From assembly GCA_038503035.1 (NCBI GenBank), contig JAVSML010021669.1, positions 248,001-312,000 of the forward strand: a DNA stretch of 64,000 bases, read 5' to 3'. The translations under genes and the position numbers were made by a program. The stretch comes from Crocodylus rhombifer (Eukaryota; Chordata; Crocodylia; Crocodylidae). Below the pieces are notes generated by a model. The model did no database searches. It saw only the letters and a program-made list of their open reading frames with translations, and was not told the DNA's origin. Below are positions 49,099 through 60,759 of this stretch, piece after piece; the first letter of the stretch is position 1, and each line of letters opens with the position of its first letter.

Positions 49099-50336
49099 CG
49101 GTGGCCTGACTTAATAGCTCAATCTACTTGACATCACCATTCTTCCTGTTCAGAGCTGTGAACACCTTATTTCAACTGAACCCCTTTTGTTGTCTTAATA
49201 TTTTAAAGTGGGCTTTGAGCAGTTATTTATTACATTTTAATTTTGTGTTTGCTTGATAGTAAGACAATGCATGGTCTTTGTGCATGCTGCTAGCCAATAC
49301 ATTTTTCTTTCCCAACAGAATAGAATATTTTATTGTGTAATTTTTACACTTTTATTTTACTATGGAAGATCTGGATTAAATTAAAATGTATATCTAGATC
49401 CTAATGTAAATGGAGCACTTAGAAGTTCATGTTCTGCACTTAGACTAGAGAGAGAGCGAGAGCGAGAGCTTTTGTTTGCTTGTGAAACGTTAATTCTTGT
49501 TCTGACCTTCTGTGATATCTAAAATATGTGATATGTGGCATACTTCTATGTCTCTGAAACAGAACCAAAGCAATAACGTTTTGATGCTGAAAACTCTTCA
49601 GGGAGCTTTCAGATGTTCCAAGGCTTGTACAAAGCAAAGATGCACTGAAAATTAGTGATCTTAAACTATGATTTTAAACCCACACCTATTTGTCTTAAGC
49701 GATAACATGGATAAAGTTGTGGCTCAAAATCGAAATGAAAAAAAAAAATCCTGTTTTGCTATACATAAGATTTTTTTTTTTTTAAAAAGCAACTAGATTT
49801 GTAAGGCAGCTTTTCCCATAGAAATATGTTAATATTACAAGCAGACAATCTTTTTTACTAGAAACAAAGGTAAATTATAATGTCTACATCTGAGTTTTTG
49901 CATTCTAAAATGAAAAACTTTGTATAAATTACTTCCATTATTAGTGTAACATGCCAATTGTTGGCATTTCTTAAGTCTGACCCTTATATGCATCAAAATG
50001 AAATAAGGGATGGAAAAATCCTTGGATAGTTGGATGCAAATTTAAATCAATTCCTATAATCATCTAATCTCCTTAATTTTTCTCATTATTAGCATTTTTT
50101 TTTTACTTTTGTCAGGACTTAAAATATTGTTACCACCCAGCTGGTAGTTGTTAATTTCTTTGAACATCAAGTCCAGAATTAAAGTATGGCATATATGAAA
50201 ATATGCTTAACAGCAATTAGCGTTTCTGTTTGTTTCTCCATTGTCACGGAACTAATGGCAAATTCATGCTTTAGTATATTTCTGTACGGAAGGATACTTT
50301 TGACCAGATTAACTTTTGTGGAATTTTATTATCTAG

Positions 50337-50342
50337 AATAAA
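50337..50342 (+). terminator. SNRK: Possible proximal poly(A) signal
   Basis: AATAAA followed within 60 bases by GT/T-rich sequence (GAATGTTTTATTTTTTCATG). Use would give a 3' UTR of about 1.25 kb. Confidence 0.4.
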
Positions 50343-50981
50343 ATATATTGCAGATTCCTAATGTTGGGAAGGACATGAATGTTTTATTTTTTCATGCTGT
50401 GCACTGGATCTTCAAAGCAATGCTAGTAAGAATTGGTGGTATTATGTAGCAGCACCCTAGCCAGAAACTGAATGTCTGAGAGGAGTTTACACTGTTTAGC
50501 ATCTTGTAATATTTGCAGAATGGTCAAATATGATGCATTTCATGTATACCATAGAGAGAGTAGAGCACCAAAGAACTGTGTTACATTTGGTCACAATTTC
50601 TGTAGTTCACAACAGCTCTTTGACTTATTTTGCTGATAGGTGAAATTGCACCAGATAGTCTTACTGACTAGCCTAGTTGGGGATTTTTTCATTCTGCTTC
50701 CTAAACAAAGCAAATGATAAAAATCTTTTACACTTCTAACTTTTAAGATACAGTTGCCATTCAGTCAGCGTGGTATTTATAAAATGAAAGCTACAAGAAT
50801 AGATGTGTGGGTGAAGCCATAGAACATATTTGCTTGAAATTTTTGAGCAGGGATCTTATAAAGGGCCAGAAATAAGATGTGTGGTTCACAGAGAGTGAGC
50901 GTAACATCTATATTAAAGTAGGATAAAAGTATATAAAGGGCATTGGCAATAAACTATTTGTTGCAGCTTTTTTCCAAGTAT

Positions 50982-50989
50982 TGTAAATA
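50982..50989 (+). promoter_or_regulatory. SNRK: Pumilio-like response element in SNRK 3' UTR
   Basis: TGTAAATA matches the PUM1/2 consensus TGTANATA. It is a single 8-mer, so chance occurrence is possible. Confidence 0.3.
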
Positions 50990-51712
50990 CTCTTTCCTGA
51001 TATTATGTACAGCCTTGGAATGGCACCTTTTAACTAACCCCAGGTGTATTTTGTTTCCAATGTTTTTATATACAAATGTATATATGGTGCTCACTTTAGA
51101 ACAGCAGTGTTGGACATTTATGCTGCATAGCTGTATTATAGCCTTATTAGTTGTGTATGGTTGGTTGAACCTCTGGGTGTACAAATGTTAGTTTGAGTGT
51201 TGTCCTTTATCCACTTGTTCATAGGTGAATGATTGTGCATGTGGTGTATGTTGTATTATGTTGTCATGTAAAAGGAAGGGCGAGAATAACCACTACATTA
51301 AGATAATATTGGACCAAACTATTTAGAGCAAGTAAACAGTTTCTTGTACCCCTTAACGTGTCTTTAAAAGTTGCATCTAGTTACAGTAGAGTATAAATTA
51401 AATATTGTGGAAAAAACAATTAGTCTTGTATTTTTCTGTATGTGTGTATATATAATAATGTACCTCTAGCAACTTTATCTGTATTTAAGATGTGACAATC
51501 TTGACACAGAGTTTTAAGAGTAGCAGTAAAATTAAGCAGAATTAATGAAAGGAACAGAATTAAAAGAATTTCTCACCAAGAAAGCATCTGTGTGTGTGTG
51601 TGTTAAGAGGGTACAGGAATATCAGCTGATCCTGTTGGTTGCTTTCAGCATTGTTTGGCTTTCTTCATTGTATAAAAATTCATGATGTGTGACAGAAATG
51701 GAAAATCGAGTT

Positions 51713-51718
51713 AATAAA
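51713..51718 (+). terminator. SNRK: Possible distal poly(A) signal of SNRK
   Basis: AATAAA in GAGTTAATAAAAGTGACATC, followed by T/G-containing sequence. Another AATAAA lies at 51811-51816. Which one is used cannot be decided from sequence alone. Confidence 0.45.
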
Positions 51719-52480
51719 AGTGACATCTTGACTGACGTATAAGCAATGATTTCCCTGTCAACTTTATGCCATTTACTAATTGCAAAATTCATTTAATATT
51801 GTGGGGGTGAAATAAAATCATCTTCTGCTCTTATACCAGTACCCAAAGTTTAACACATACTCTAACATGAAGGAGCATCTTTTGGTTGAAACAGTTAGTA
51901 CCTGAAACTGATGTTTCCATATTGTGAATGTTTCCTTGGAGCGTACACTTCAGACGGCACATTGTAGTCCAGGATGTAAAAGCTAGCTACTTATAACTCC
52001 CTCAAGTTAAGCAGCACCAGCTTACAAACAGGGCTCAAACTAATTCAACTTTGTGTTCAACTGGACTCGGACAGTCCAGTTTAAAATCACATCTTTAGGT
52101 AAACTGGTGCAAGCATTTAAACACAAACAGTTTGGTTGTATATAGTGTCCAACTGAAAAGTAACTGAGCTGTGCCCCAAACTCGAGTGTTAAGATAATCA
52201 CCTGCATGTTGAGGAGACTAGCTGGTCCTAGAGATTTAATCAAGAACAAAGTATAAAAGCATTGAACATGGAGCCTGAATGGAGTATTTCAACCCTTGGG
52301 ATCATGTACTACAATTGATGCATGTTGTCATCATTTGGCAACTCCATTAGTTAGTCATTTTAACCTTAAAGTAGAAATCGGGCAATTTTAAATGTAGATT
52401 TGTGATCCCTTGAGTGATACCAAGATGCATACTGCAACTCTTCACACCGAGTTGCACCAAGGAGTAATTTAGCACTCAGT

Positions 52481-53068
52481 GGGTGCATCTACATGAGATG
52501 CTAAAAGCACAGTGGACTAATCCTACTGCACATTATTATGTCATGGCAAAAGCCATGCTAATGCACACTAGAATTAGTCTACTGCACATTAGCATCACAT
52601 AAAAGATGTGTGCCACCGCTACTGCACAGTAGCACTGATTACAGTGCATTTAGAACCAGTTACTACAAATACTACACTTAAGTTACAGCGCATTAATGGG
52701 CACTCAGACATGCCCATGGGTGCATCTACACATGCAACAAATGCACAGAACTCTGGAGCTGTATGATCTGGAGTACACTGTTCCTGGGTGCAGTATTTAC
52801 CTGTGCTCCCAGAACAGCAGGAATTTGGTGGGGGAGGGACAGGCCCCCAGGTGGCTGGGCTGACCAGATGCAATTTACACCTATGGTCAGTGTCCATACA
52901 TGTTTCTGCACAGTAATTTACTTTTCCATACTATAGTACTGTCCCTGATAGTATCTTATGGCAGAATTAATTTACTATGCCCTAATACTGGCACACATGT
53001 AGACCTTGATGCTTTACTGCAGAGCTAATTAGTCTATTCTGCAGTAAAGCGCATGTGTAGATGCACCC
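52481..53068. mobile_element. Composite DNA-transposon relic with GGGTGCATCTACACATG ends
   Basis: The terminal motif occurs three times. GGGTGCATCTACATGAGATG starts at 52481 and GGGTGCATCTACACATGC at 52718. Inverted, CATGTGTAGATGCACCC ends at 53068. The left part contains an imperfect palindrome, GACTAATCCTACTGCACATT against AATGCACACTAGAATTAGTC. The 52718-53068 unit may be a complete short element next to, or inserted in, a decayed relative. Confidence 0.65.
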
Positions 53069-53182
53069 ATTAATGGTTCTGTGTGGCACAGAATGAATTT
53101 CCCCTTCATCCATTTTAACAATCTGTTCATGCTATTTTAGGTAGGAAGGGGAAATATAGGGTCTTTAAAGGAGAGTTTTCCA

Positions 53183-53202
53183 TTTTTTTTTTTTTTTTTT
53201 TT
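53183..53202. repeat. T20 homopolymer
   Basis: Twenty T in a row. Read on the minus strand it could be a retroelement tail, but no such element was recognised beside it. Confidence 0.8.
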
Positions 53203-55133
53203 ACAACAGCCATGAGCATGAATTGGCTGTCCCTTAAGTGTCTCAGTTTGCTTCCACAACTGAATAAAACCAGTAAATAAAAGAAAACTTTACCATTTGG
53301 CTACATTTCTTTGTCCCTTCTTTCTTAATTGCTTTACAATACTCCCTCCTCACCTGTTATTTTCATGCAGTTCATTGATGCTCCAGGCACAGATTAGGCA
53401 TTTCGTTCTCCAACTTGGGTATCAATGTGTTGACTTACCAACTCAACTCTACTTGGTCAGCAAGTTCCATACAAAAATTTTCCTCAAACCCTCTATAACA
53501 TTAGGTAAGGGTGACTGACAGGAAAAATAAAAATAACAGGTGGAAAACAGTAAGATGCAGAAGTAGAAAGACTTCTTTCCCACCAGGGGATGCATATGAG
53601 ACAAAGAGACAAAATCCCAGAGCTCCAGGGTAGGAATCTCCTACACTAGCAAGAGGCGAGGAAGGGACAGCAAGAGTTCTGTGACAAAAAAGGGAGACAC
53701 TTACAGTTCAACTACAGAACTTAGCAGTTTATAGGGGTAAACTAAGTAATGTATTGTGCTGAAAGCAGCTTTGATGCCTATCTAGGGGACCTTCTGCAGT
53801 ACTCTAATACATCTCTTAATAATGGTCATTGGTTCTAAATCTTTGCCAGGCATTCCCTCACTCAAGTCCTCCCTACCATTTAGGTAGACTGCATGGGGTC
53901 AAGGTTGAGAACTCATGAGCTTCATCTCCACTTACAGATCTGGAAAGTAAAGTTAGAAGTGCTGAGATTTCCCCAAGAGCAGGGATTGACATTAATTTAC
54001 ATTAAGCCTACTAGTTTGCAAAATGTTTAAACTCCTGCGCTACATCTTTCTCAGCTGGACTGTGAAAAGCCAGAGGATGTTAAGGACTAGAAGGACAAGT
54101 GAGTAATGGTCATTGGCTTAAAATTCTTCTGTGGCTACTTACCATGTATATTTTTGCTATGCTTTCTGTCCATGCTCAGAGCTTCCTTCCTCTGTGTTTC
54201 TAGAAGATGGGCCCTTGTGACCAGTTTCAGCAGCTCATTACGACACCTGCTGCAGCATTTTGCTGCAGCATTCTGTGGTCAACCCAACTCATTCATCAAG
54301 TTTTTAGTGGCCTCTCCCACTCCCTACGTAGTTTTTAATAATGCAAACCTAGTGGAAGCAAGTTTGTGTCTGTGTGGGCATATGGAAGATGGGAAAGAAG
54401 CCCATTTCAGGTCAACAGAATAAATTAACACTCTTGAACACTCTTGAAACACTAGGTTTCTTGTGAAGAAATTTTTGTACCATGGATTTTGAATCATAAC
54501 ACTAACTTCGGAGCTGTAGTAATTTTGCAAGGCACTCAGTACCTCACAGCCTCTTCCCTCTTTCTCCAATACCAGGAGATCTGGTTCAGTTCTCTTACAA
54601 ACGTGAACTCTGGAGTATTGATTATTGATGGTATTTATCATTGGTCTTTCCCCTGCTACGTGAGATCTAATCTTTATTTTGTCAAATGCGGAATGATTCC
54701 AAAGTTGAGGGTCCTTCATACAGATTGTTCTGCCAAAAAACTCTCTCAAACCAAGGGAATCCTAATTTGAGAACTTCCCCAATCATAACTGTGATAGGAT
54801 GTCTCCAGATCATTTAGAGCTTTACAAATCTAAAAACTGGAACTTCAGACTCCACTGGGAAGGCAATACTTTTGCTTAAATATATTATTCTGGGGGAGTG
54901 GCTCTGACCATTAGGCTCTGTCACATTTTGCTATGAAATGAGGTGTCAAGTTTTCATGACAGATTTCTGAAGAGTGTGTAGGTCAGTATAAATCAGTGTA
55001 CAGATCCATGCAAATGGGATTGTAGGGCTTATTCAAGAGCTTTCACATCTAGGTAAGTTTAGCAGCAGATAATAAACTAGCATGATGTGCCGTAACCAGC
55101 CAGTATGGACTTTGAACTTGTTACTATCAGAGA

Positions 55134-55455
55134 ATACTTAGAATCAGAACCGGAAAGGACCTATAAGACCAAGTCCAGTCTCCTGCCATGGGCTGGAACT
55201 TATTGGGCTCAGATGGGCTCAACAAGGCCTCATCTTGAACACCTCCAAGGAGGCTGATTGCACCACCTCTGCCAGGAGTGTGTTCCAGATTCTGGTGACC
55301 CTTACAGAGAAAAAATTCTCTCTTACATCTAGCCTGAATTTGCCCTCTACTAACTTATGCCCATTGGTCCTTGTCCTCCCTTGGGCTGCCTTCCTGAAGA
55401 GTTGTTCCCCTAAATTGTGGTGTTCATCACCTCTGATGTACTTGAAGATTAAGAA
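55134..55455 (-). mobile_element. CR1 LINE 3' region, antisense, 320 bp
   Basis: GAATCAGAACCGGAAAGGAC, CACCTCCAAGGAGGCTGATT, GTGTTCCAGATTCTGGTGAC and CCCATTGGTCCTTGTCCTCC follow the reverse-complemented 3' part of CR1 (end of ORF2 and UTR) in order. Confidence 0.8.
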
Positions 55456-55699
55456 AATATTTGCATGGTGAGCAAGAAACAGTCAACTACTTTAGTATAT
55501 GTGTAAAAGCATTAGACATACAAATACAGTCTCAATTTTAATTGTTCTATGACTATTATTTCAGTTAACAACAGGACCCATTAGTGCGGCATAGTTTCAC
55601 AAGCAAGAAAAATGGTATTCCATGTTAATGCTGAATTAAATACAATCTGACCACCATTTAATCTTTATAATAAACTACTGATCAGCAATCCCAGCTAAA

Positions 55700-56409
55700 T
55701 GTTTTTTACTCAGCTTCTGAAAATAATTTAATTGGAACACATTTATAAAATTAGCATATTATAACATATATTTTATACCTGTCACTCCCAAATAACTGTG
55801 TGACTGGTCCTCTGGAAAATACTGATAATCACATTATATAATAAAATTTAGATTCATTTCCTAGAAATGCTGTGAATAATATATACGTTGTCTTTGAAAA
55901 GATACAAGGGTCGATTAACTATTTCACTACAAGGACAAATGGGATAACAAGCATAAGGAACAGTACACTTTGAATGAAATACTAGTATTAGAATTACTAC
56001 TGGTACTAGTAGTACTGTGTCTTTTTTTTTCTTTTTAAGAGTTGTAATTCAAGATCAGAGTTAAGACTAGAGTCCAGGATGCTTATTCTAAAAATCTATT
56101 TCATACTGCACAAGTGATTAAGGCATTGCAACAAGACCTAACATAAGCTGGAGTGATGATCTATATCTTGTGTCACTAGATATCAGTTGACATTCTGGAA
56201 AGAAAAGCAAAGAGGAAAGGAGGAAAATGATTTTTCATAGTTTTAAGCGTTTAGTGGTGATGCCTGAGTACAGATAATTGACATTATCTATTGAGTAATA
56301 TGTTGCAGAGTGCAAATACCATGAGTTTCTATATCAGGTCATTATACAAATGTAGAAGTGTACCATGAGTTTCTATATCAGGTCATCATACAAATATCCA
56401 CGTTAATTC
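55700..56409 (-). other. ANO10: ANO10 3' UTR (approximate)
   Basis: Minus-strand sequence after the ANO10 stop. No AATAAA is seen on this strand close by. An ATTAAA variant (TTTAAT on the + strand at 55727-55732) is a candidate signal about 680 bases after the stop. The 3' end is a guess. It includes the 35-bp direct repeat at 56317-56395. Confidence 0.35.
56317..56395. repeat. Direct repeat of 35 bp, two copies, period 44
   Basis: TACCATGAGTTTCTATATCA plus GGTCATTATACAAAT at 56317-56351 recurs at 56361-56395 with one mismatch (ATTATA/ATCATA) after a 9-bp spacer. The near identity suggests a recent local duplication. Confidence 0.9.
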
Positions 56410-56472
56410 TTAAATCCTTTTCTTTCCTTCATGTGTTTCATCCTTCAGTGACTCAGCTGCAAGTTTCATTTG
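56410..56472 (-). CDS. ANO10: ANO10 (anoctamin-10) last coding exon
   Basis: On the minus strand an acceptor (TTTTTTTAACCCTTACAG) precedes a frame reading QMKLAAESLKDETHEG, then KKRI and a TAA stop (56410-56412). This matches the remembered human ANO10 C-terminus, which continues QMKLVTENLKEEP after LEALKQQ. ANO10/TMEM16K is an endoplasmic-reticulum anoctamin with lipid-scramblase activity; loss causes recessive cerebellar ataxia in humans. The exon holds only the cytosolic tail: 20 residues, highly charged, no membrane segment. Position and orientation fit SNRK-ANO10 neighbourhood as I recall it in human. The last few residues are poorly conserved. Upstream exons lie beyond 64000. Confidence 0.75.
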   Translation of the reverse strand, partial: QMKLAAESLKDETHEGKKRI

Positions 56473-58129
56473 CTGTAAGGGTTAAAAAAAAGTGTAATAA
56501 ATAAGAGTTGTGTCACTGTTTATCAAAGCCAACAAAACATCAGAACCTAAATGCAAAACTGAGGAAGAGTATCACTGAAAATGATAAAAATGTTTAAACT
56601 ATAAGAAAGAATTTTAAATTAACTAACATTTCACTGCTTACAGCAGGTATGAATTTTACAGCAAAACACAGGAAGGCATGGCTTTACCTGCTTTGTTGCT
56701 TTTCTCACTAAAACACTTAGGAACTAACAGTCAGTTTGTTAATTACTTTTGTGATAAATAACACTTACATAGTTCTATGGACATATCCTTCAAATAGAAT
56801 AACTGAGCCCATGGGCAAATCTAGGATTTTGAAAAGTGTGGTGTGGCACATCAACACATACAGCATAACTCTTTATCTCCAGTTAAACAGAATCTAGAAG
56901 CATTAATACGGTAAGAGCCTCAAAACAACAACAAAGATAAACTTTATTGGAATGTGGACTAATTGCTATATTATATAGAGAGTTAAAAAAGCAAACAAGA
57001 CAAAAAATAGTGAAGATATACTGTTTCATTAGTCCTGTAGTCATTATACTTAAATGTACAGCTCTTATTCACCTTCATAAAACAAATCTATTGAGCGATT
57101 TAACAGCGTCTGCAATACTTCAGTGACAGTCATTTCTACACCTAAGTCTAAGTTAATGTTATTGCATCTGAGTTAAGGCTTTAGGTACAGCTAAAAACAG
57201 TCTGCAGGGCTGTGAACTAGGAGAGACATTACTAGGAGTGGCTAACAGACAGTGAAACTGTAGAAGAAAGAATAGTTTGCAAAGTGGAGCATCAAGATTA
57301 TTAAAAAGGAAAGAGGGTTGTTAACACCTGTGAAGTGGAGAGAGATTAGCAGGAACCAGGTAGATTACAATGAGTCATGAAGTCAATTGACACCCCTGCC
57401 CCTGCCTGAATAGAAATACCACTCCCCTCCCAGGCAGTCTGGGCGGAGCAGGAACTGGTGGGAGGTTGTGCAACTGCACGACTGTGCTCCATCCCAGATC
57501 TGCCACGGACTGAACCCTACAAATGTAGCATGGGAAAGATTAAGGTGATGGCAATTTACAAACACTGGAAAAGTGCCTCACATTACTTTAATAACCTGTT
57601 CTCCTTTTAAAACAACTACAGAAGGAGTTAGATATAACTCCAACACCTAACTCCAATTTCTAAATACACTGAAATATTGAGTAAGTATTGAAGAATGATT
57701 CATTTTTTCTCTCCTATAATGTTGCTTCATAGGTGTACTGGCAAATCACAGATACAAAGATCTATAAAACTACAATTTTTAAATATCAGAGGTTGTTACA
57801 ACACATCTTTTTAGGAAGTCATTTTAGGGCTGTTTTTGATTGACAATAGAGCTGTCTTGATAGAGAAACAAAGCAAAAAGGCTGTCAGTCACTACACCAA
57901 ACTTTTTGCATAGCAGGTCCCTAATCTGTTGCGTCTCTACTAATAATAGCTGCATATATTTAATATCATGATTTCTGTAAAAGCAATTAAAACTATGCTA
58001 TGTGTCACACATACTACTGCTGTATACTTGAAATCTCAGAAGTATCCCAATACTTTGTTATTCCTCATTAATTAATTCATTCCTGTGAATGTGCCATAAA
58101 CATGAAGAGAACATCAGAGTTTTTGCTTA

Positions 58130-58725
58130 GTTTGTATGAACTTCATTTCAGGGTGCTGAAGGAACCAGTAGAAAGGATCTTGGAACCCCTGGCAGTAATA
58201 ATTACAAACATATGGGAGAAATGAGGTTCTAAACAACAGGAAAATAACAAATATAGTGCCCCCATCTTTAAAAAAAAAGGCAAAAAAAGGAGGATCTGGG
58301 GAAATAGAGATTGATCAGCCTGACTTCAATACTTGTGAAGTTACTGGAGAAATTTATTAAGTCAAGTTGTAAATATTTGGAGGAGGGGAGATTCGACACT
58401 AGCAGCCAACATGGATTTGATCAAAACAAATTATACTAACAAAAAGCAACTTGATTTCCTTTTTTAGTAAAGTAACTAGTTGGATAGATAAAGGGAAAGC
58501 AGCTGATGTAGCGTGTATGGACTTACATGGGGCTTTCAAAAGCATCCTAGACTGTCTCATGCAAACACTGCAGAAATGTTGGCTAGATAAAATTACTACA
58601 AGGTGAATAGAAAATTGGCTCAAACAAAGTGCAATTATAGATGGATCAACATCAGAAGGAAGTTTTGGTAGGGTTCCACAAGGGGCTGTCCTGGTTGCAC
58701 TGCTATTTAACATGCTTCTGAATGC
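58130..58725 (+). pseudogene. CR1 LINE reverse-transcriptase fragment, decayed
   Basis: The nucleotide text follows the CR1 ORF2 RT region in order: GTGCCCCCATCTTTAAAAAA, GATTGATCAGCCTGACTTCA, CACTAGCAGCCAACATGGAT, and GTTCCACAAGGGGCTGTCCT (58673-58692). The last encodes the RT motif PQG...LLFN. Stops and frame shifts interrupt it. It is a separate, older copy from the one at 31955. Confidence 0.75.
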
Positions 58726-59583
58726 CTACTGCTCAATGCATTACAGTCACAGGGACTCCCACGTTCCTTCCAAAAGAGTTAGACTTCACTGCTAGTCAGT
58801 TCTTTCGCTTTTCTAAGTTATCTGCTGCTAAATTGGATGAATTTACTCCCTGATATAAACAAAATCTGGAAAGAAGGCCGTGGTGGTGAAATGTGTTATC
58901 TCCAAGCCTACTGTGAAGGTTTTCTCTCTTATCTTTGGGTGTTACTAGAAAGAGGACTCAGTGTGAAGGAGAAACTGGGACCATTTGTGCAGCTTCTTGT
59001 TAGACTGTATGATCATTCCAGAATAGGCACAGGCAGGAAAAACTGGGTGAATTTGAGCCCAAGGAATAGTTTGCACACTGCCTGATATTATCAGATAAAG
59101 GTCTCTCAATATTTGGCAGGCTAGAATTCATCCAAATATGCTGAGCAATGAATAGAGGGAATTAATTCCTTAAACACACACTGAAATAAGTAAGAAATAG
59201 CTAGTTATTCTCTGAGGAGAAAGATGATTGAAAGATATAGTCCAAGCAAGGAGAACAAGCTGTGATCATCCTAAAGGATAAGGTGGGGAGGAAGGGAAAG
59301 GCTGGACATACTAAGCAGGTATTTGAGATCCTGGAGTTCATAGCCTTGAATTTAATACGACTTCATTCTAGACAATTCAAAGACAGAGAATAAGAAGAAC
59401 TCAGTGTAAACATGAGCAAAGAACATTTAACAAAATCACTGCATATTACCTAACCAGGGAGTCTCCAAATCATTCACATGTTGGCTGTTTAAAAAATGTT
59501 TGTGTTCTGAAGTTTAAGCTGCCTTTCCGTTAAATAATGTTTGACTTTGATAACACAGATAGAATGGTAAAAAGGCAGATGAG

Positions 59584-59599
59584 CACACACACACACACA
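59584..59599. repeat. (CA)8 microsatellite
   Basis: Eight CA units, followed by a short CT run (CTCTCTCT). Confidence 0.9.
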
Positions 59600-59907
59600 T
59601 CTCTCTCTGTAGACGTATAACAGTAACATCACAAAAACTGGAAAGGTAAACTGCATTTGTCTACAGCAAGTACAATAGAAACTTTCATTCAGATTCTACT
59701 GAGTGTTGTTGGGGATGCCAGGTTTCTTTAATGCAGAAGAATACTCAAACCTTGTGGTTGCTCTTTGCCTGTATGCATTTCAAAATATGTTTTGTATGAT
59801 ATAAGCCACCTACAACTGTTATTTTCAATTTCTATCTACATTTCCATCTTACCTATGCACAAAATAAAATTAGTTTGCAGTACAAATATTTGTATACTTC
59901 TCCGTGG

Positions 59908-59914
<7 letters not shown>

Positions 59915-59940
<26 letters not shown>
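59915..59940. repeat. A26 homopolymer
   Basis: Twenty-six A in a row. An AATAAA lies 46 bases upstream (59863-59868), so a retrocopy tail is possible, but no parent transcript is recognised. Confidence 0.85.
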
Positions 59941-59947
<7 letters not shown>

Positions 59948-60759
59948 CTGAATAATGGAATTCATATTCCCCTTCTGTATTGTTGCTGATTCATTTATTT
60001 AAATAAATGCCTGATTAAAACTACAGGCAACTTAATTAAAGTGACTTCTACCCCTAATGTAAAAGCATTAGAAAGATACAGAGAACAGCTATTTAATTCA
60101 ATTCATGACTCATCAAACTGAAAACCAATTCACTTATGTTGGAAAGATTTTCTTAAATTCTTAGCATTGTTGTAATTACAGTGTGATTTAGAGCAAATCT
60201 GAGAGAGAAACAAGGTGTTCTCTAGCCTGTGCATGTATCTATTAAACAAAATCTCAGACATCTGAAAAGATCAACAGCATAACATTACTAATAAATATGA
60301 CCAGAAATTTTGTACATAATATTTTCTGATACCATTGATTTTGACTGTCATCCTTTCCTTATGAATTACTTCCTATTTTTCACTGGTCTGGCTCCTTAGG
60401 GTAACTCTATTAACTTCAATTTACGTTTATAAAATATAACATTAAAGTGTATTTTGAAACTTCTTTACAGTATTCCAGGCTGCCACGTCATACACAATAT
60501 TGTCCAAATCTTGATCCAAAGATTTGAATCTGTTCAAATCTTTCATTCTCGGGAAAAAGAGATCCATAGCAATCAAATAGTGTGAGACTTTAGAAATGTG
60601 GATTTTAGTGTTGCAGTGCTGTTGTAGCTACAATAGCCTAGGAAATACATGACAGGCAAAGATTTCTATGGGGTGATATATTTTATAAGACTAATGACAT
60701 GGTTGGGATAGACTTAGACAAATTTTCAAATGCACTTTCTTCTTTAGGTTGAGGTGATA

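Larger units (their letters stand above)
49099..51735 (+). other. SNRK: SNRK 3' UTR
   Basis: AT-rich, single-copy-looking sequence follows the stop codon. It holds a GA-rich run (GAGAGC repeats) at 49446-49470, several ATTTA motifs, a Pumilio-like TGTAAATA at 50982-50989, and AATAAA hexamers at 50337, 50948 and 51713. A length near 2.6 kb fits a long vertebrate SNRK UTR. The exact 3' end is inferred. Confidence 0.6.
51736..55700. other. SNRK-ANO10 convergent intergenic region
   Basis: About 4 kb separate the two inferred 3' ends. It contains the inverted-repeat element at 52481-53068, a T20 run and an antisense CR1 piece. The segment 53210-55130 shows no exon or repeat I can name. Confidence 0.6.
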
